Assembly (NCBI GenBank): GCA_902799355.1
Contig: CADCAG010000013.1
Location: 1-56,121, forward strand
DNA: 56,121 nucleotides
DNA from: an uncultured Bacteroidales bacterium
GTDB lineage: Bacteria > Bacteroidota > Bacteroidia > Bacteroidales > Bacteroidaceae
Reading direction: 5' to 3'
The notes under the pieces were generated by a model. The model did not search any database. It worked only from the letters and a program-made list of their open reading frames with translations, and was not told the origin of the DNA. The position numbers were made by a program, and so were the translations under genes. Positions 8,477 through 17,482 of this stretch are shown one piece after another; position 1 is the first letter of the stretch, and every line of letters begins with the position of its first letter.

Positions 8477-8755
8477 TTATTTCTTAAACAAGTCGGAATG
8501 GGTGCCAGTGTTGAGCATTAACAACTCCAACACGTCGTCATACTGATTCCAAATCAGCAGCCAGTCTGGCTTGATGTGACACTCCCACTGACCTTCACGA
8601 CTACCATGAAGCATGTGAGGGCGGTATTTGGCAGGGAGTTTCCCGTCACGTTCTAACAATTTGATGACCTCACGGAAATCATCCATGGGGTAGCCACGCT
8701 TGATGCAGCGGTTCAGATCCTTCTCAAATTGATGGGTGGTATTAATCTTGTACAT
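8477..8755 (-). CDS. YafQ-type mRNA interferase toxin
   Basis: The 92-residue product is RelE/YafQ-like: MYKINTTHQFEKDLNRCIKR at the start, a PAKYRPHMLHG segment, WECHIKPDWLLIW in the core beta sheet, and the closing TGTHSDLF, where the histidine matches the catalytic His near the C-terminus of E. coli YafQ. Such toxins cut mRNA on the ribosome when free of antitoxin. The start codon overlaps the stop of the upstream antitoxin gene by one base (TGATG), implying translational coupling. Length is as expected for the family. Confidence 0.88.
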   Translation of the reverse strand: MYKINTTHQFEKDLNRCIKRGYPMDDFREVIKLLERDGKLPAKYRPHMLHGSREGQWECHIKPDWLLIWNQYDDVLELLMLNTGTHSDLFKK

Positions 8756-8994
8756 CAGATTCCCATTTTCTTAAAGAAATCCTCGCTGCTTTCGTATGAA
8801 TTCACTCGTCCTTCCTTGGCATCGAGCAATGACTGCTCGTAACGCGAAAGGCGACGACGGCGTACAGCTGGCTTGGCAGCAGACTTTGCCGTACTAACCT
8901 TTTCCACTCCCACCAGTGACTTGACAATGCGCCGGATGTTAGGGAGATAGGACTGGTCCTTCAGGGTTATCACCAATTGTGTCATATCTTGCAT
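8755..8994 (-). CDS. Antitoxin partner of the YafQ-type toxin
   Basis: This 79-residue protein directly precedes the toxin gene and overlaps it by one base. It has a short N-terminal beta/alpha segment (MTQLVITLKDQSYLPNIRRI), a basic Ala/Arg-rich linker and a C-terminal helix ending SSEDFFKKMGI, as expected of a small antitoxin whose tail wraps the toxin. It does not clearly match DinJ/RelB; the assignment comes mainly from context. The promoter at 9011-9042 gives a leader of about 10 bases; a second in-frame ATG at 8985 is possible. Confidence 0.72.
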   Translation of the reverse strand: MQDMTQLVITLKDQSYLPNIRRIVKSLVGVEKVSTAKSAAKPAVRRRRLSRYEQSLLDAKEGRVNSYESSEDFFKKMGI

Positions 8995-9010
8995 GTTTTG
9001 TTTCTGTCTG

Positions 9011-9042
9011 CAAATATAAGGACTTTTTCCGACACTTCCAAA
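9011..9042 (-). promoter_or_regulatory. Promoter of the toxin-antitoxin operon
   Basis: Minus-strand TTTG (complement of 9039-9042), 20-base spacer and TATATTTG (complement of 9011-9018): a full-consensus Bacteroidota promoter just upstream of the antitoxin start. Confidence 0.75.
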
Positions 9043-9088
9043 TTATGATGCAGAAAAGTAGTGCAGATACAACTGTCTCGCGTCTGTG

Positions 9089-11083
9089 TCAGGACTCTTT
9101 CTTGTACTGTATGGCCAGCATGGTGAGGTCGTCGCTCTGCTCGGCAGCACCGGCAAAGAAGTGGACGGCAGCAGTCATGCGCTGAACAAACTGCATGGGC
9201 TGGTTCTGTCCCTTTGCTAACAACTCTTTGGCGAGTGACAGGACTTGCTCATCGCCAAACTGCTGATGAAGCGCATTCTCTGCCTCGTTGAGACCATCGG
9301 TAAACAAGAAGATGGTGGTCTGTGGGGCTATGGTGGTCTCCTGGACGGTGAAGTCCCAGTCATCCATCACACCAATGGGCAGGTTGGCATCGCAAGGCAA
9401 TACGCCAACTCCTTGGCCTATCAGCAATGGTGCATCGTGGCCTGCATTACAATAGCGCAATACGCCCGTCTGCAGGTCGAGAACACCTATGAACATGGTG
9501 ACGAACATATTCATCTCGTTGCTCTCGCTCATCGATTCGTTAAGGGCCTTAGCGATGATATTGGGTTCTGGAACATGGGCAGAGATGTTACGGAACAGCG
9601 AACGTGCCACAGCCATGAACATAGAAGCGGGAACACCCTTGCCACTGACATCACCAATACAGAAGAAGAGCTTCTCGTCGCGGATGTAGAAGTCGAAGAG
9701 GTCGCCACCAACAGCCTTGGCAGGCGTTACCTGACCGTAGATATCGACATCGTTACGTTCCGGATAGGGTGGGAAGGTCTTGGGCAACATGGACATCTGG
9801 ATGGCGTGAGCAATGTTCAGCTCACTCTCGATAGTAGCCTTCTCGGCCGTTGTCTTCGTCAGTTGCTCCGTATATTCAGCCAACGACTGCTCCATCTTTT
9901 CGAAAGAGTCGCGCAACAGGTGTATCTCGTCACGACTCTTCAACTGTGGTAGGGCTGCCTTGAAATTACCCTTTGCCACATCCTCAGCTGAGAATGCCAG
10001 CAGTCTGATGGGTAGAGAGGCTTTGGTGATGGCTCTACGTGCTGTGATAATCACCACCATCAGGTTTATAACAATGAAGGAGAATACAATACCTGCCAAG
10101 ATATAGAACCCCCATACAATGTAAGTGTAATTAATCGCCATACCTATCGTCCAAGGGGTGTCTTCTACAGGTCGATAATTGACAAGCATTTCTTTACCTT
10201 CAATTTCCAACACATCTTCAGTGTCTCCTTTTCTTTTCAGAATTTTGTCAGTACAGATGTTTTTGGGATCATTGGTGACAAGCTCCTGGAACTTCTTGTT
10301 GATGATACGTTGTTCATCGGGGTGTGCCAGGAAGGTACCTGTAGAGTCTATGACAAAGAAATATAAATCGTTATCATTGTCTGATTTCACCTCAACACTG
10401 TTGTTTTTCTCTTTGTAAAGAAGTGACCAAATGGAACTTTTAAGCCAGTCGACAGACAAATCTACGCCCAATATCGCAACAAGCTGTTGCTGACGGTTAT
10501 GGATAGGCACCATATAGGATACCAATGGTGTCGTTTTGTCTGTTCCTTCAAAGAAGGGGCTCGACCAGTAGGAAGAATCTCTCTGTAGGGCCTCTACGAA
10601 CCAGTTGGCTTGAAGATAGTCATGTTGCTTGCTGCCAATGTTCAGCCGCTCAATAGTCACACTGTCTCGACGAACGGCATAGGGGCAAAACCAATGTCCT
10701 TTCTGAGGATAGTAGTTATCCACAAAGCTGATGCCACAACTACGGACCAACTCGTTCGTACGCACCATATGATCCATGATGTCATAGAGCTTCTCGGGAT
10801 TGTCCAGATTATCCTCGATATAATGAATGGTGTTGTTGGCCGCTACCATGACTTCTGACGATACACGGCGAGCCTCTACATATTGTCTATTGGTTAGTTG
10901 TGAAAAAAGTACGACACCAAAACCGTATGTTAGGAAATATCCTCCCAGATAGAGGATTAACATTGGCATGGCCATGAATATCAGCATGCGGAGTATGATA
11001 CGGCGTGTCAGTCGACTACCAAAAGATTTGGGATAGGGGTTGTCTGACTTCTTCCAGAGTCTTGATAATAGGTCTTTTATCAT
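9089..11083 (-). CDS. Membrane sensor SpoIIE/RsbU-type PP2C phosphatase (Cache-HAMP-PP2C)
   Basis: The 664-residue product has a first membrane helix around residues 31-58 (ILRMLIFMAMPMLILYLGG), a large extracytoplasmic domain of Cache type (ending WTIGMAINYTYIVW), a second helix near 322-350, a HAMP linker with DVAKGNFKAALP, a coiled coil, and a SpoIIE-type PP2C domain. Active-site motifs are intact: AVGGDLFDF, DVSGKGVPASMF, FTDGLNEAEN, QSDDLTMLA. The linker ESELNIAHAIQMSML is closely similar to that of the phosphatase at 566-2659, so the two are paralogous outputs with different sensors. It probably reads a small extracellular ligand and dephosphorylates a STAS-type protein encoded elsewhere. 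It sits 24 bases behind the symporter gene, at the tail of the dcw run. Confidence 0.9.
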   Translation of the reverse strand: MIKDLLSRLWKKSDNPYPKSFGSRLTRRIILRMLIFMAMPMLILYLGGYFLTYGFGVVLFSQLTNRQYVEARRVSSEVMVAANNTIHYIEDNLDNPEKLYDIMDHMVRTNELVRSCGISFVDNYYPQKGHWFCPYAVRRDSVTIERLNIGSKQHDYLQANWFVEALQRDSSYWSSPFFEGTDKTTPLVSYMVPIHNRQQQLVAILGVDLSVDWLKSSIWSLLYKEKNNSVEVKSDNDNDLYFFVIDSTGTFLAHPDEQRIINKKFQELVTNDPKNICTDKILKRKGDTEDVLEIEGKEMLVNYRPVEDTPWTIGMAINYTYIVWGFYILAGIVFSFIVINLMVVIITARRAITKASLPIRLLAFSAEDVAKGNFKAALPQLKSRDEIHLLRDSFEKMEQSLAEYTEQLTKTTAEKATIESELNIAHAIQMSMLPKTFPPYPERNDVDIYGQVTPAKAVGGDLFDFYIRDEKLFFCIGDVSGKGVPASMFMAVARSLFRNISAHVPEPNIIAKALNESMSESNEMNMFVTMFIGVLDLQTGVLRYCNAGHDAPLLIGQGVGVLPCDANLPIGVMDDWDFTVQETTIAPQTTIFLFTDGLNEAENALHQQFGDEQVLSLAKELLAKGQNQPMQFVQRMTAAVHFFAGAAEQSDDLTMLAIQYKKES

Positions 11084-11107
11084 GGTGTTGTAGTAGCTTC
11101 TGTTAAT

Positions 11108-12466
11108 TTAGTCTTCTTGCATCTCTTCGTCCAGACGGTTGGCCCATAGGTATTTCTTTGTCTCATGGGCCGCCACACCGCTTAGAAGCAGGAGTGCTAT
11201 CAGGTTAGGAATAGCCATCAGTGCATTCATGCAGTCGGCAATGTTCCAGATGATGTCAAGGTTGATGATGCTGCCGAAGAACAGGGCAACGATATAGAGG
11301 ATGCGATAGAAACGGTTGATGCGGTGCCCCTCGATGTAGTTGACGGCACTCTCGCCATAGTAGCTCCAGCCCAGAATGGTGCTGAAGGCAAAGGTCAGGA
11401 TGCCAAAGGTGAGCAGCGGTGCGCCGACGTAGGGAATCTTTGAGAAGGCGACCTTCGTCAAGGCAGCGCCATCGGAATAGGAGATATCCGGATAAGCAAT
11501 GATACTGCTAACGAGTACCAGTCCTGTGAGGGCACAAATGACGACGGTATCCCAAAAGGTTCCTGTGCTGCTGACCAATGCCTGACGCACAGGGTTGCGT
11601 GTCTGGGCGGCAGCAGCCACGATGGGTGCAGAACCCATACCGCTCTCGTTAGAGAACAGTCCACGGGCTATACCATAGCGGGCAGCCATCATTACCGTAG
11701 CACCCACAAAGCCACCACCGGCAGCAGAGGGGTTGAAGGCAGCATCGACGATGAGCTGGACGGCAGGCCACACATAAGCATGATTGATGGAGAGGATAAT
11801 GATGCACCCTAATACATAGAGTACGGCCATGAAGGGCACGAGGACGGTACATACACGGGCTATGGCCTTGACACCTCCTAAGATGACGGCAGCCGTCAAC
11901 AGACAAACCACCACACCGATAATCCAAGTGTCGATACCAAAGGTCTCATGAGCCAGCAAGGCGATACTGTTGGCTTGTACCGTACAGCCAATACCAAACG
12001 ATGCCAAAGCGGTAAAGACTGCAAAGAGTATCGCTAGCCATTTCATCTTCAGGCCACGCTCCAAGGCATACATCGGACCGCCATACATCTGTCCGTTATC
12101 CGCCTTGACGCGGTATTTCACGGCCAACAGTCCTTCTGCATATTTCGTCGACATGCCGAAGATACCAGTCAGCCAGCACCAAAGTACGGCACCAGGGCCT
12201 CCCAGCGCTACGGCGGTGGCCACACCAACAATGTTACCTGTGCCGATGGTTGCTGCCAGCGCAGTGGCTAACGCGCCAAACTGACTGACATCACCTTCAG
12301 CACCAGGGTCTTTCTTCACCGATAGGCGAATACCTGTCAGTAGCCTTCTTTGTGGAAAGCGTAGGCGGATGGTCAGGAACACATGGGTTCCTAACAAAAG
12401 GATAATCATCGGCCAACCCCACAGGAAGTCACTTAGCAGTGAGAAAAACGCATTGATAGTCTCCAC
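11108..12466 (-). CDS. AgcS-family sodium/amino-acid (alanine or glycine) symporter
   Basis: A 452-residue polytopic membrane protein. Family landmarks are the N-terminal WGWPMIILLLGTHVFLTIRL, ATALAATIGTGNIVGVATAV in the substrate/Na site, GGPMYALERGLK and NESGMGSAPIVAAAAQT. These transporters import alanine or glycine with sodium. The best start is a GTG at 12466; there is no in-frame ATG that keeps the conserved N-terminus and no obvious ribosome site. It lies 14 bases after the ftsZ stop, so it is probably read through from the dcw operon. D-alanine and glycine demand for wall and glycine-lipid synthesis might explain the position, but this is speculation. Confidence 0.9.
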   Translation of the reverse strand: METINAFFSLLSDFLWGWPMIILLLGTHVFLTIRLRFPQRRLLTGIRLSVKKDPGAEGDVSQFGALATALAATIGTGNIVGVATAVALGGPGAVLWCWLTGIFGMSTKYAEGLLAVKYRVKADNGQMYGGPMYALERGLKMKWLAILFAVFTALASFGIGCTVQANSIALLAHETFGIDTWIIGVVVCLLTAAVILGGVKAIARVCTVLVPFMAVLYVLGCIIILSINHAYVWPAVQLIVDAAFNPSAAGGGFVGATVMMAARYGIARGLFSNESGMGSAPIVAAAAQTRNPVRQALVSSTGTFWDTVVICALTGLVLVSSIIAYPDISYSDGAALTKVAFSKIPYVGAPLLTFGILTFAFSTILGWSYYGESAVNYIEGHRINRFYRILYIVALFFGSIINLDIIWNIADCMNALMAIPNLIALLLLSGVAAHETKKYLWANRLDEEMQED

Positions 12467-12480
12467 GCCGTCACCAGGTC

Positions 12481-13803
12481 TTATGCGAACTTAATGGTAC
12501 CCTGAATAATCTCTGGCTGTGCCTCTGCTTTCTGCTGAGGCTCCTCGCCACTGGCCTGCTGATAGATGCTGTCCAGTATCTCGCGGGTACGCTTGTAGGT
12601 CGGTGTCTGTTCTACGGCTGAGATGACATCGTCATTGTCCAGGTCATCAGGACGGAACAGGAAGATATGCGGACGACGCTTGTAACGCTTGCTGGAGCCA
12701 TCACCACCATAGTAGCGGTTACGACGATCCTGGCGCTGTGCTTCCTTCTCCTGTTCGGCAGCGATGCGCGTTGCCTCCTCCTGGGTATTATGACGCTGAC
12801 GGTGGTTGGTCATACCGTCTACACGATCGATGCCAAAGCCTGTGGCCAGAATGGTGACCTTCACCTTCTTGCCCAACTCGGGGTCGGTGGCCAGACCCCA
12901 CTTGATTTCGAAGTCATTGCCGAACTTGCCCATGAAGTCGTTGATGTCGTTCATCTCCTCCATCATCAGCGAGTCCTTGCCATCCTTCGTGCCAGCGAAA
13001 TTGATGCTGAGCAGAATCTTCTTGGAATTGAAGACATCGTTCTCGTTGAGCAACGGTGAGTTCAGGGCGTCTTCGATAGCCTTACGTACACGACCTTCAC
13101 CCTCACCATAACCGGTAGACATGATGGCTACGCCACCGTCCTTCAGCACGGTCTTCACATCGTTGAAGTCCAAGTTGATGATACCGTGTACGGTGATAAT
13201 CTCAGCGATAGACTTAGCAGCTACTGACAGTGTATCGTCGGCCTTACCGAAAGCGTCGAGCACGGTGAGCTCAGGATAGATCTCACGGAGACGCTCGTTG
13301 TTGATAACCAACAAGGCGTCGACATGCTTTGACATCTCTTCAACACCGTCCAGTGCCTGGTCAATCTTGCGGTCGCCCTCGAAACGGAAAGGAATGGTAA
13401 CGATACCTACGGTAAGGATACCCATCTCCTTAGAGACACGAGCTACTACAGGAGCAGCACCTGTTCCTGTACCACCACCCATACCGGCAGTGATAAAGGC
13501 CATACGCGTACCGTCGTTGAGTACATTCTTGATATCTTCCAGACTCTCCTCAGCAGCAGCACGAGCCTTTTCAGGACGATTACCTGCACCTAGTCCCTCC
13601 TTACCCAACTGTAGATGTACGGGTACGGGAGAGTCGTTAAGTGCCTGATTATCGGTATTACAGAGCACGAAAGTTACATCGTGGATGCCTTCACGATACA
13701 TGTGGTTGACTGCATTGCCGCCACCGCCACCAACACCAATCACCTTGATGATGCTGTTCTCCTTTTCGGGTTCTCCGAAATCGAGCAATATGTTGTTGTC
13801 CAT
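12481..13803 (-). CDS. ftsZ: Cell division GTPase FtsZ
   Basis: The 440-residue tubulin homologue polymerises into the Z ring at midcell. Visible are the nucleotide loop GVGGGGGNAVNHM (about 23-35), the GGGTGTG signature at 109-115, FRFEGDRK, and the T7-loop region LDFNDVKTVL. After the core (to about residue 320) comes a basic Q/R-rich linker (NHRQRHNTQEEATRI, RRNRYYGGDG) and a tail with TPTYKRTREILDSIY, longer than in E. coli; a TPTYKRTR segment may replace the usual C-terminal FtsA-binding peptide. It is the last dcw gene, 63 bases after ftsA, across an octamer array. Confidence 0.98.
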   Translation of the reverse strand: MDNNILLDFGEPEKENSIIKVIGVGGGGGNAVNHMYREGIHDVTFVLCNTDNQALNDSPVPVHLQLGKEGLGAGNRPEKARAAAEESLEDIKNVLNDGTRMAFITAGMGGGTGTGAAPVVARVSKEMGILTVGIVTIPFRFEGDRKIDQALDGVEEMSKHVDALLVINNERLREIYPELTVLDAFGKADDTLSVAAKSIAEIITVHGIINLDFNDVKTVLKDGGVAIMSTGYGEGEGRVRKAIEDALNSPLLNENDVFNSKKILLSINFAGTKDGKDSLMMEEMNDINDFMGKFGNDFEIKWGLATDPELGKKVKVTILATGFGIDRVDGMTNHRQRHNTQEEATRIAAEQEKEAQRQDRRNRYYGGDGSSKRYKRRPHIFLFRPDDLDNDDVISAVEQTPTYKRTREILDSIYQQASGEEPQQKAEAQPEIIQGTIKFA

Positions 13804-13824
13804 AGTCTTTCTTTATTTTCGTTA

Positions 13825-13866
13825 TTACGATGTTTCGATATTTCGATGTTTCGAAGTTTCAAGCGA
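13825..13866 (-). repeat. Octamer tandem array between ftsA and ftsZ
   Basis: On the plus strand TTACGATG, TTTCGATA, TTTCGATG, TTTCGAAG and TTTCAAGC follow with period 8, ending at the ftsA stop. Read along the operon the unit is ATCGAAAC, the same octamer as at 31500-31539 in another operon on the opposite strand. Confidence 0.75.
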
Positions 13867-15315
13867 TTACTCTTCCTCTTCAACAATCTTTGTTGCAGCA
13901 CTCTTCAGCCAACGACCGAACTTGCTGAGAGGACTGTTACGACGACGCTCCTCAGCCTCTTCACGAGCCTTACGTTCTGCCTCTTCACGGGCCAGACGCT
14001 CCTCCTCTTCTTTCTTGAGGCGAGCCTCCTCTTCGGCAAGACGTTTCTCCTCAGCAGTACGTACCACACCAGCAGGCGTCTCTGTGGCCGTACGGGCACG
14101 ACGCTGTTCGGGGGTATCGATAGTTCCTGGGCGCTGTGCTGCAAAGAGATCGCCATTGGGATCATACTCGCCACCAGCACAGTTGATATCGCCCTTGGCC
14201 AACAGTCCCAGCACGGTATTCATGCGTCCGTCACGGGCTGTCACCTCAGAAATCTGTGACGTGATGGTCTGCGTGACAAACTTGGCAATACGAATCTTGT
14301 CAATATGCGTGTAGTTCTGGAAGGCCTTCTCGATATCCTTCATATTCGAGCCACCACCAGTCAGGATGATACCTCCCAGCAGTTTGTCGCAATAGTCCTC
14401 AGGAACCTGGCACCACACGTTGGCGATAATCTCTTCCAGGCGGCCCTCGATAATCTCAATGAACTTACGTGCCTCTACCTGACGGTCTTGGTCGATAGAG
14501 TACTTCATGTTATTGTCGATCTCGTTATTCTCAGTATAGGCACTGCCGTATTTGATCATCATGTGTTCAGCCACACGCTCTTCCATCTGCAACGAGGCGA
14601 TGTCTTTGACAATGTTGTTGAAGCCAAGGGGAATAACAGCCAGATGGCGTAGGATGTTCTTGAAGTAGACACAGACAGTAGTCGTCTCTGCACCCAGGTC
14701 GACAAGGGCACATCCTGAGCGACGCTCGGTCTCTGTCAGCACGCTGTCGGCGAGGGCGAGGGGAGCGAGGTACATCTCTGCGACGCTGATCTCTGCATTC
14801 TCAAAACACTTGTTGAGGTTCTTGTAGAAGGTCTTGCGCTGCAGGATGTTCAGGAAGTTTCCTTCGATATGCGTACACTGGATACCCACAGGGTCAAGCT
14901 GATACTGGGCGTCAACCTTATACTCCTGTACTGCAGCATCGAGAATCTCCTGGTCAGGATAGTTTACGTTGCGGTTGGCATCCATCAGTTCGATAACCAT
15001 GTCTTGCGTAACAACAGAATCGCTGGGAACATCCTTGGCGATAACGTTGTGAATAGAGCGGATAGACTGACCAGCAACACCTACATAAACTTGTGTGATG
15101 GTCGTCTTCAGTTGCTTCTCCAGACGACTGACAATATTTGTCAGACTCTGGGCGGTCTTGTCGATGTTGTAAACCACACCCTTGCGGATAAATGACGAAG
15201 AATCCTCCTTGACACATGCCAGCACCTGAATGCTGCCGTCAAGATTCTTCTTACCCGCGATACCGGTCATCTTGGATGACCCTAGCTCGATAGCTACAAT
15301 AAATTCCTTTGGCAT
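13867..15315 (-). CDS. ftsA: Cell division actin-like protein FtsA
   Basis: FtsA tethers FtsZ to the membrane. The 482-residue product has actin-fold landmarks: IVAIELGSSKMTGIAGKK at the start, QVYVGVAGQSIRS, CALVDLGAETTTVCVY and GGIILTGGGSNMKDIEKAFQ (ATP-binding motifs). It is about 60 residues longer than the E. coli protein because of a charged, E/R/A-rich helical linker (about 405-455: AEEKRLAEEEARLKKEEEE) before the terminal SPLSKFGRWLKSAATKIVEE, which has the look of the amphipathic membrane-targeting helix. The linker would place the actin core away from the membrane. It lies 19 bases after ftsQ. Confidence 0.96.
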   Translation of the reverse strand: MPKEFIVAIELGSSKMTGIAGKKNLDGSIQVLACVKEDSSSFIRKGVVYNIDKTAQSLTNIVSRLEKQLKTTITQVYVGVAGQSIRSIHNVIAKDVPSDSVVTQDMVIELMDANRNVNYPDQEILDAAVQEYKVDAQYQLDPVGIQCTHIEGNFLNILQRKTFYKNLNKCFENAEISVAEMYLAPLALADSVLTETERRSGCALVDLGAETTTVCVYFKNILRHLAVIPLGFNNIVKDIASLQMEERVAEHMMIKYGSAYTENNEIDNNMKYSIDQDRQVEARKFIEIIEGRLEEIIANVWCQVPEDYCDKLLGGIILTGGGSNMKDIEKAFQNYTHIDKIRIAKFVTQTITSQISEVTARDGRMNTVLGLLAKGDINCAGGEYDPNGDLFAAQRPGTIDTPEQRRARTATETPAGVVRTAEEKRLAEEEARLKKEEEERLAREEAERKAREEAEERRRNSPLSKFGRWLKSAATKIVEEEE

Positions 15316-15334
15316 CTCTTACATATTTTATGTT

Positions 15335-16078
15335 TTATCTTTTCTTGCAAATTATCTGATTGTCGAATTCGACATTGATATAGGAGTACTTGTTCCAGCC
15401 AGCCTTGGAGAGTCCGTATTTATAGAACTTCTCGAGGCGTTCCAGTTTGCGTTCCAGATTGGCAGGACTACCTAGATAGACGATATGGTCACCAACTCGC
15501 GGCACCATCTCTATAGTGCCATCGGCTAACACATTGAGTTGCTCAACCTGGGAACCCCAGAGAGGGGTGTTCAGCAGATAGCAGCCGATGTCCTTCAGTA
15601 CCTTTTGGGCATATTTTTGGTGGATGGCTCCCGTGGCTACTACCAGGTTGCTGGCAAAATGCGTATTCGGCATGATGTTGCCATGCTCGTCGACATAGTA
15701 GTCATCGCCATTGTCTGCCTTGACACGGATGACGGGCAGGCGTTGGTCAATGGTGATATTGACATGACCCGTCTGTGTCTTGTAACACTGGACATCCTTG
15801 ACGAACGGGTTCTTCTGCAGCTGTTCTTCAATGTTGCGGACGTCCACATGGCTCATCTGGTCACCGATGGGATAGCATCGAGAACGCTGGAGCAGACCCT
15901 TGATCTCTTCTTGGTCAAGAAAACCTTTCACAGAACCGTCCTCCACATGAATATTCACCTCACGACACACATTGTCCGACTCATCAGGGCTGTTGAAAGC
16001 CGTGATGGCCAGTACAAGGTAGAATGCCAGTGCAATGTCAACCAGTACGAGGGCTGTATTTTTCCAGTTAATCGTCAC
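15335..16078 (-). CDS. ftsQ: Cell division protein FtsQ
   Basis: A 247-residue single-pass protein: a short cytoplasmic start, membrane helix TALVLVDIALAFYLVLAITA, then a periplasmic POTRA-like region (SHVDVRNIEEQLQKNPFVKD) and a beta domain with INITIDQ-like strands and YYVDEHGNIMP. FtsQ links FtsB/FtsL to the division synthase. Sequence identity in this family is low, so the call rests on topology, POTRA pattern and position between murC and ftsA. Its start overlaps the murC end by 4 bases, indicating coupled translation. Confidence 0.9.
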   Translation of the reverse strand: MTINWKNTALVLVDIALAFYLVLAITAFNSPDESDNVCREVNIHVEDGSVKGFLDQEEIKGLLQRSRCYPIGDQMSHVDVRNIEEQLQKNPFVKDVQCYKTQTGHVNITIDQRLPVIRVKADNGDDYYVDEHGNIMPNTHFASNLVVATGAIHQKYAQKVLKDIGCYLLNTPLWGSQVEQLNVLADGTIEMVPRVGDHIVYLGSPANLERKLERLEKFYKYGLSKAGWNKYSYINVEFDNQIICKKR

Positions 16079-17457
16079 AATGAATATTTGTCTTTAAGAA
16101 TTCTGGCAATCTCAGGAACCTGATTGTCGAGGTCACCGGCTCCTAAGACGATGAGCACATCGACATCGTGTGTCTTAATAAAGGGGATGACCTGGTCCTT
16201 CTGTATCATCTGCTTTTCGATGCCAGGACGCAGGTTGTCGTAGATCAGTGCCGACGTGACACCCTCAATAGGTAGTTCACGAGCAGGATATATCTCGGTG
16301 AGGATGACCTCGTCGAGCAGACTCAGCGCATCAGCGAAGTCGTGATAGAAGTCGCGCGTACGAGTATACAGATGTGGCTGGAAGATAGCCGTAATCTTAC
16401 GGTTCTTATACAACTCACGAATGCTGCGTGCACTCTGCAGAATCTCCTTCGGATGGTGGGCGTAGTCGCTCAGGAACACCAGCTTGTCAGTCTTAATCTT
16501 GAAATCAAAGCGCCGCTCCACGCCGCTGTAAGTCATCAGGCCGATACGCAGCTCCTCGGCAGTACATCCTGCCAGCTGGGCCATGGCCATCGCAGCGATA
16601 CCGTTCTCTATATTGATGGGTACGGGCTGTCCCAGTTCGATATTCTTTACTGATTCAATTGGCGAGACGAAATCGAAGGTAATCTCACCATTCTCGATGC
16701 GGATATTCTCTGCATGGAAGTCGCCCTCTGTCAGTGCATAGTCGTAACGACGTACACCGGCAGGCAGATTCTCCTTCATTTCAAGGCCACGGTGTATGAT
16801 GAGTGCTCCTTGGGGCTGGATAAGCTCTGTATAATGGCGGAAACTCTCCAGATAAGCCTCCTTCGTACCATAGATATCCAGATGGTCAGGGTCTGTCGAC
16901 GTGATAACCGTCATATATGGACTCAGCCAATGGAAAGAGCGGTCGAACTCGTCGGCCTCGATGACTACATAGTCTGAGTCAGAGAGGATATAGTTCGTGC
17001 CATAGTTCTTGGAGATACCACCGAGGAAGGCGTTACAGTCAAGATGGCTCTGGTGCATGATATGGGCACACATCGTCGATGTCGTCGTCTTGCCATGCGT
17101 ACCTGCTACACACAGTCCTTTGTGTTCGCGGGTCAGCGTACCCAACACCTGTGCACGCTTCTGTATCTCGAAACCGTTCTCACGGAAGAATATAAGTTCC
17201 TTGTGGTCAGCGGGAATGGCAGGGGTATAGATGACCAGACAGCTCTCCTTCTTACGGCAGGTATGAGGAATCTCGTCGACATTCTCCTCGTAGTGGATGA
17301 GCATTCCTTCCTTTTCCAGTTGGCGGGTCAGCGTGCTGGGGGTCTTGTCGTAACCGGCAACGACCAGACCACGCTTGATGAAGTAACGGGCGATGGCACT
17401 CATGCCGATGCCACCAGCACCTATAAAATAAACAGCTTTAATATCTTTCAGTTCCAT
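16075..17457 (-). CDS. murC: UDP-N-acetylmuramate--L-alanine ligase
   Basis: MurC adds L-Ala to UDP-MurNAc in the cytoplasm, using ATP. The 460-residue product carries the Rossmann start FIGAGGIGMSAIARYF, the P-loop AGTHGKTTTS (about 116-124), the EADEFDRSF metal segment, and the MurC-type SDYAHHPKEI and FQPHLYTRTRDF motifs. Length is normal. It overlaps ftsQ by 4 bases and follows murG by 15 bases, a spacer made of CCCATTAA repeats. Confidence 0.97.
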   Translation of the reverse strand: MELKDIKAVYFIGAGGIGMSAIARYFIKRGLVVAGYDKTPSTLTRQLEKEGMLIHYEENVDEIPHTCRKKESCLVIYTPAIPADHKELIFFRENGFEIQKRAQVLGTLTREHKGLCVAGTHGKTTTSTMCAHIMHQSHLDCNAFLGGISKNYGTNYILSDSDYVVIEADEFDRSFHWLSPYMTVITSTDPDHLDIYGTKEAYLESFRHYTELIQPQGALIIHRGLEMKENLPAGVRRYDYALTEGDFHAENIRIENGEITFDFVSPIESVKNIELGQPVPINIENGIAAMAMAQLAGCTAEELRIGLMTYSGVERRFDFKIKTDKLVFLSDYAHHPKEILQSARSIRELYKNRKITAIFQPHLYTRTRDFYHDFADALSLLDEVILTEIYPARELPIEGVTSALIYDNLRPGIEKQMIQKDQVIPFIKTHDVDVLIVLGAGDLDNQVPEIARILKDKYSL

Positions 17458-17482
17458 GATGGGTTTAATGGGTTAATGGGCT
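17458..17482 (-). repeat. CCCATTAA repeat at the murG-murC junction
   Basis: Along the operon strand the junction reads GCCCATTAACCCATTAAACC followed by CATC and the murC ATG: two and a half CCCATTAA units. The murG stop codon TAA is inside the first unit. Confidence 0.6.
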
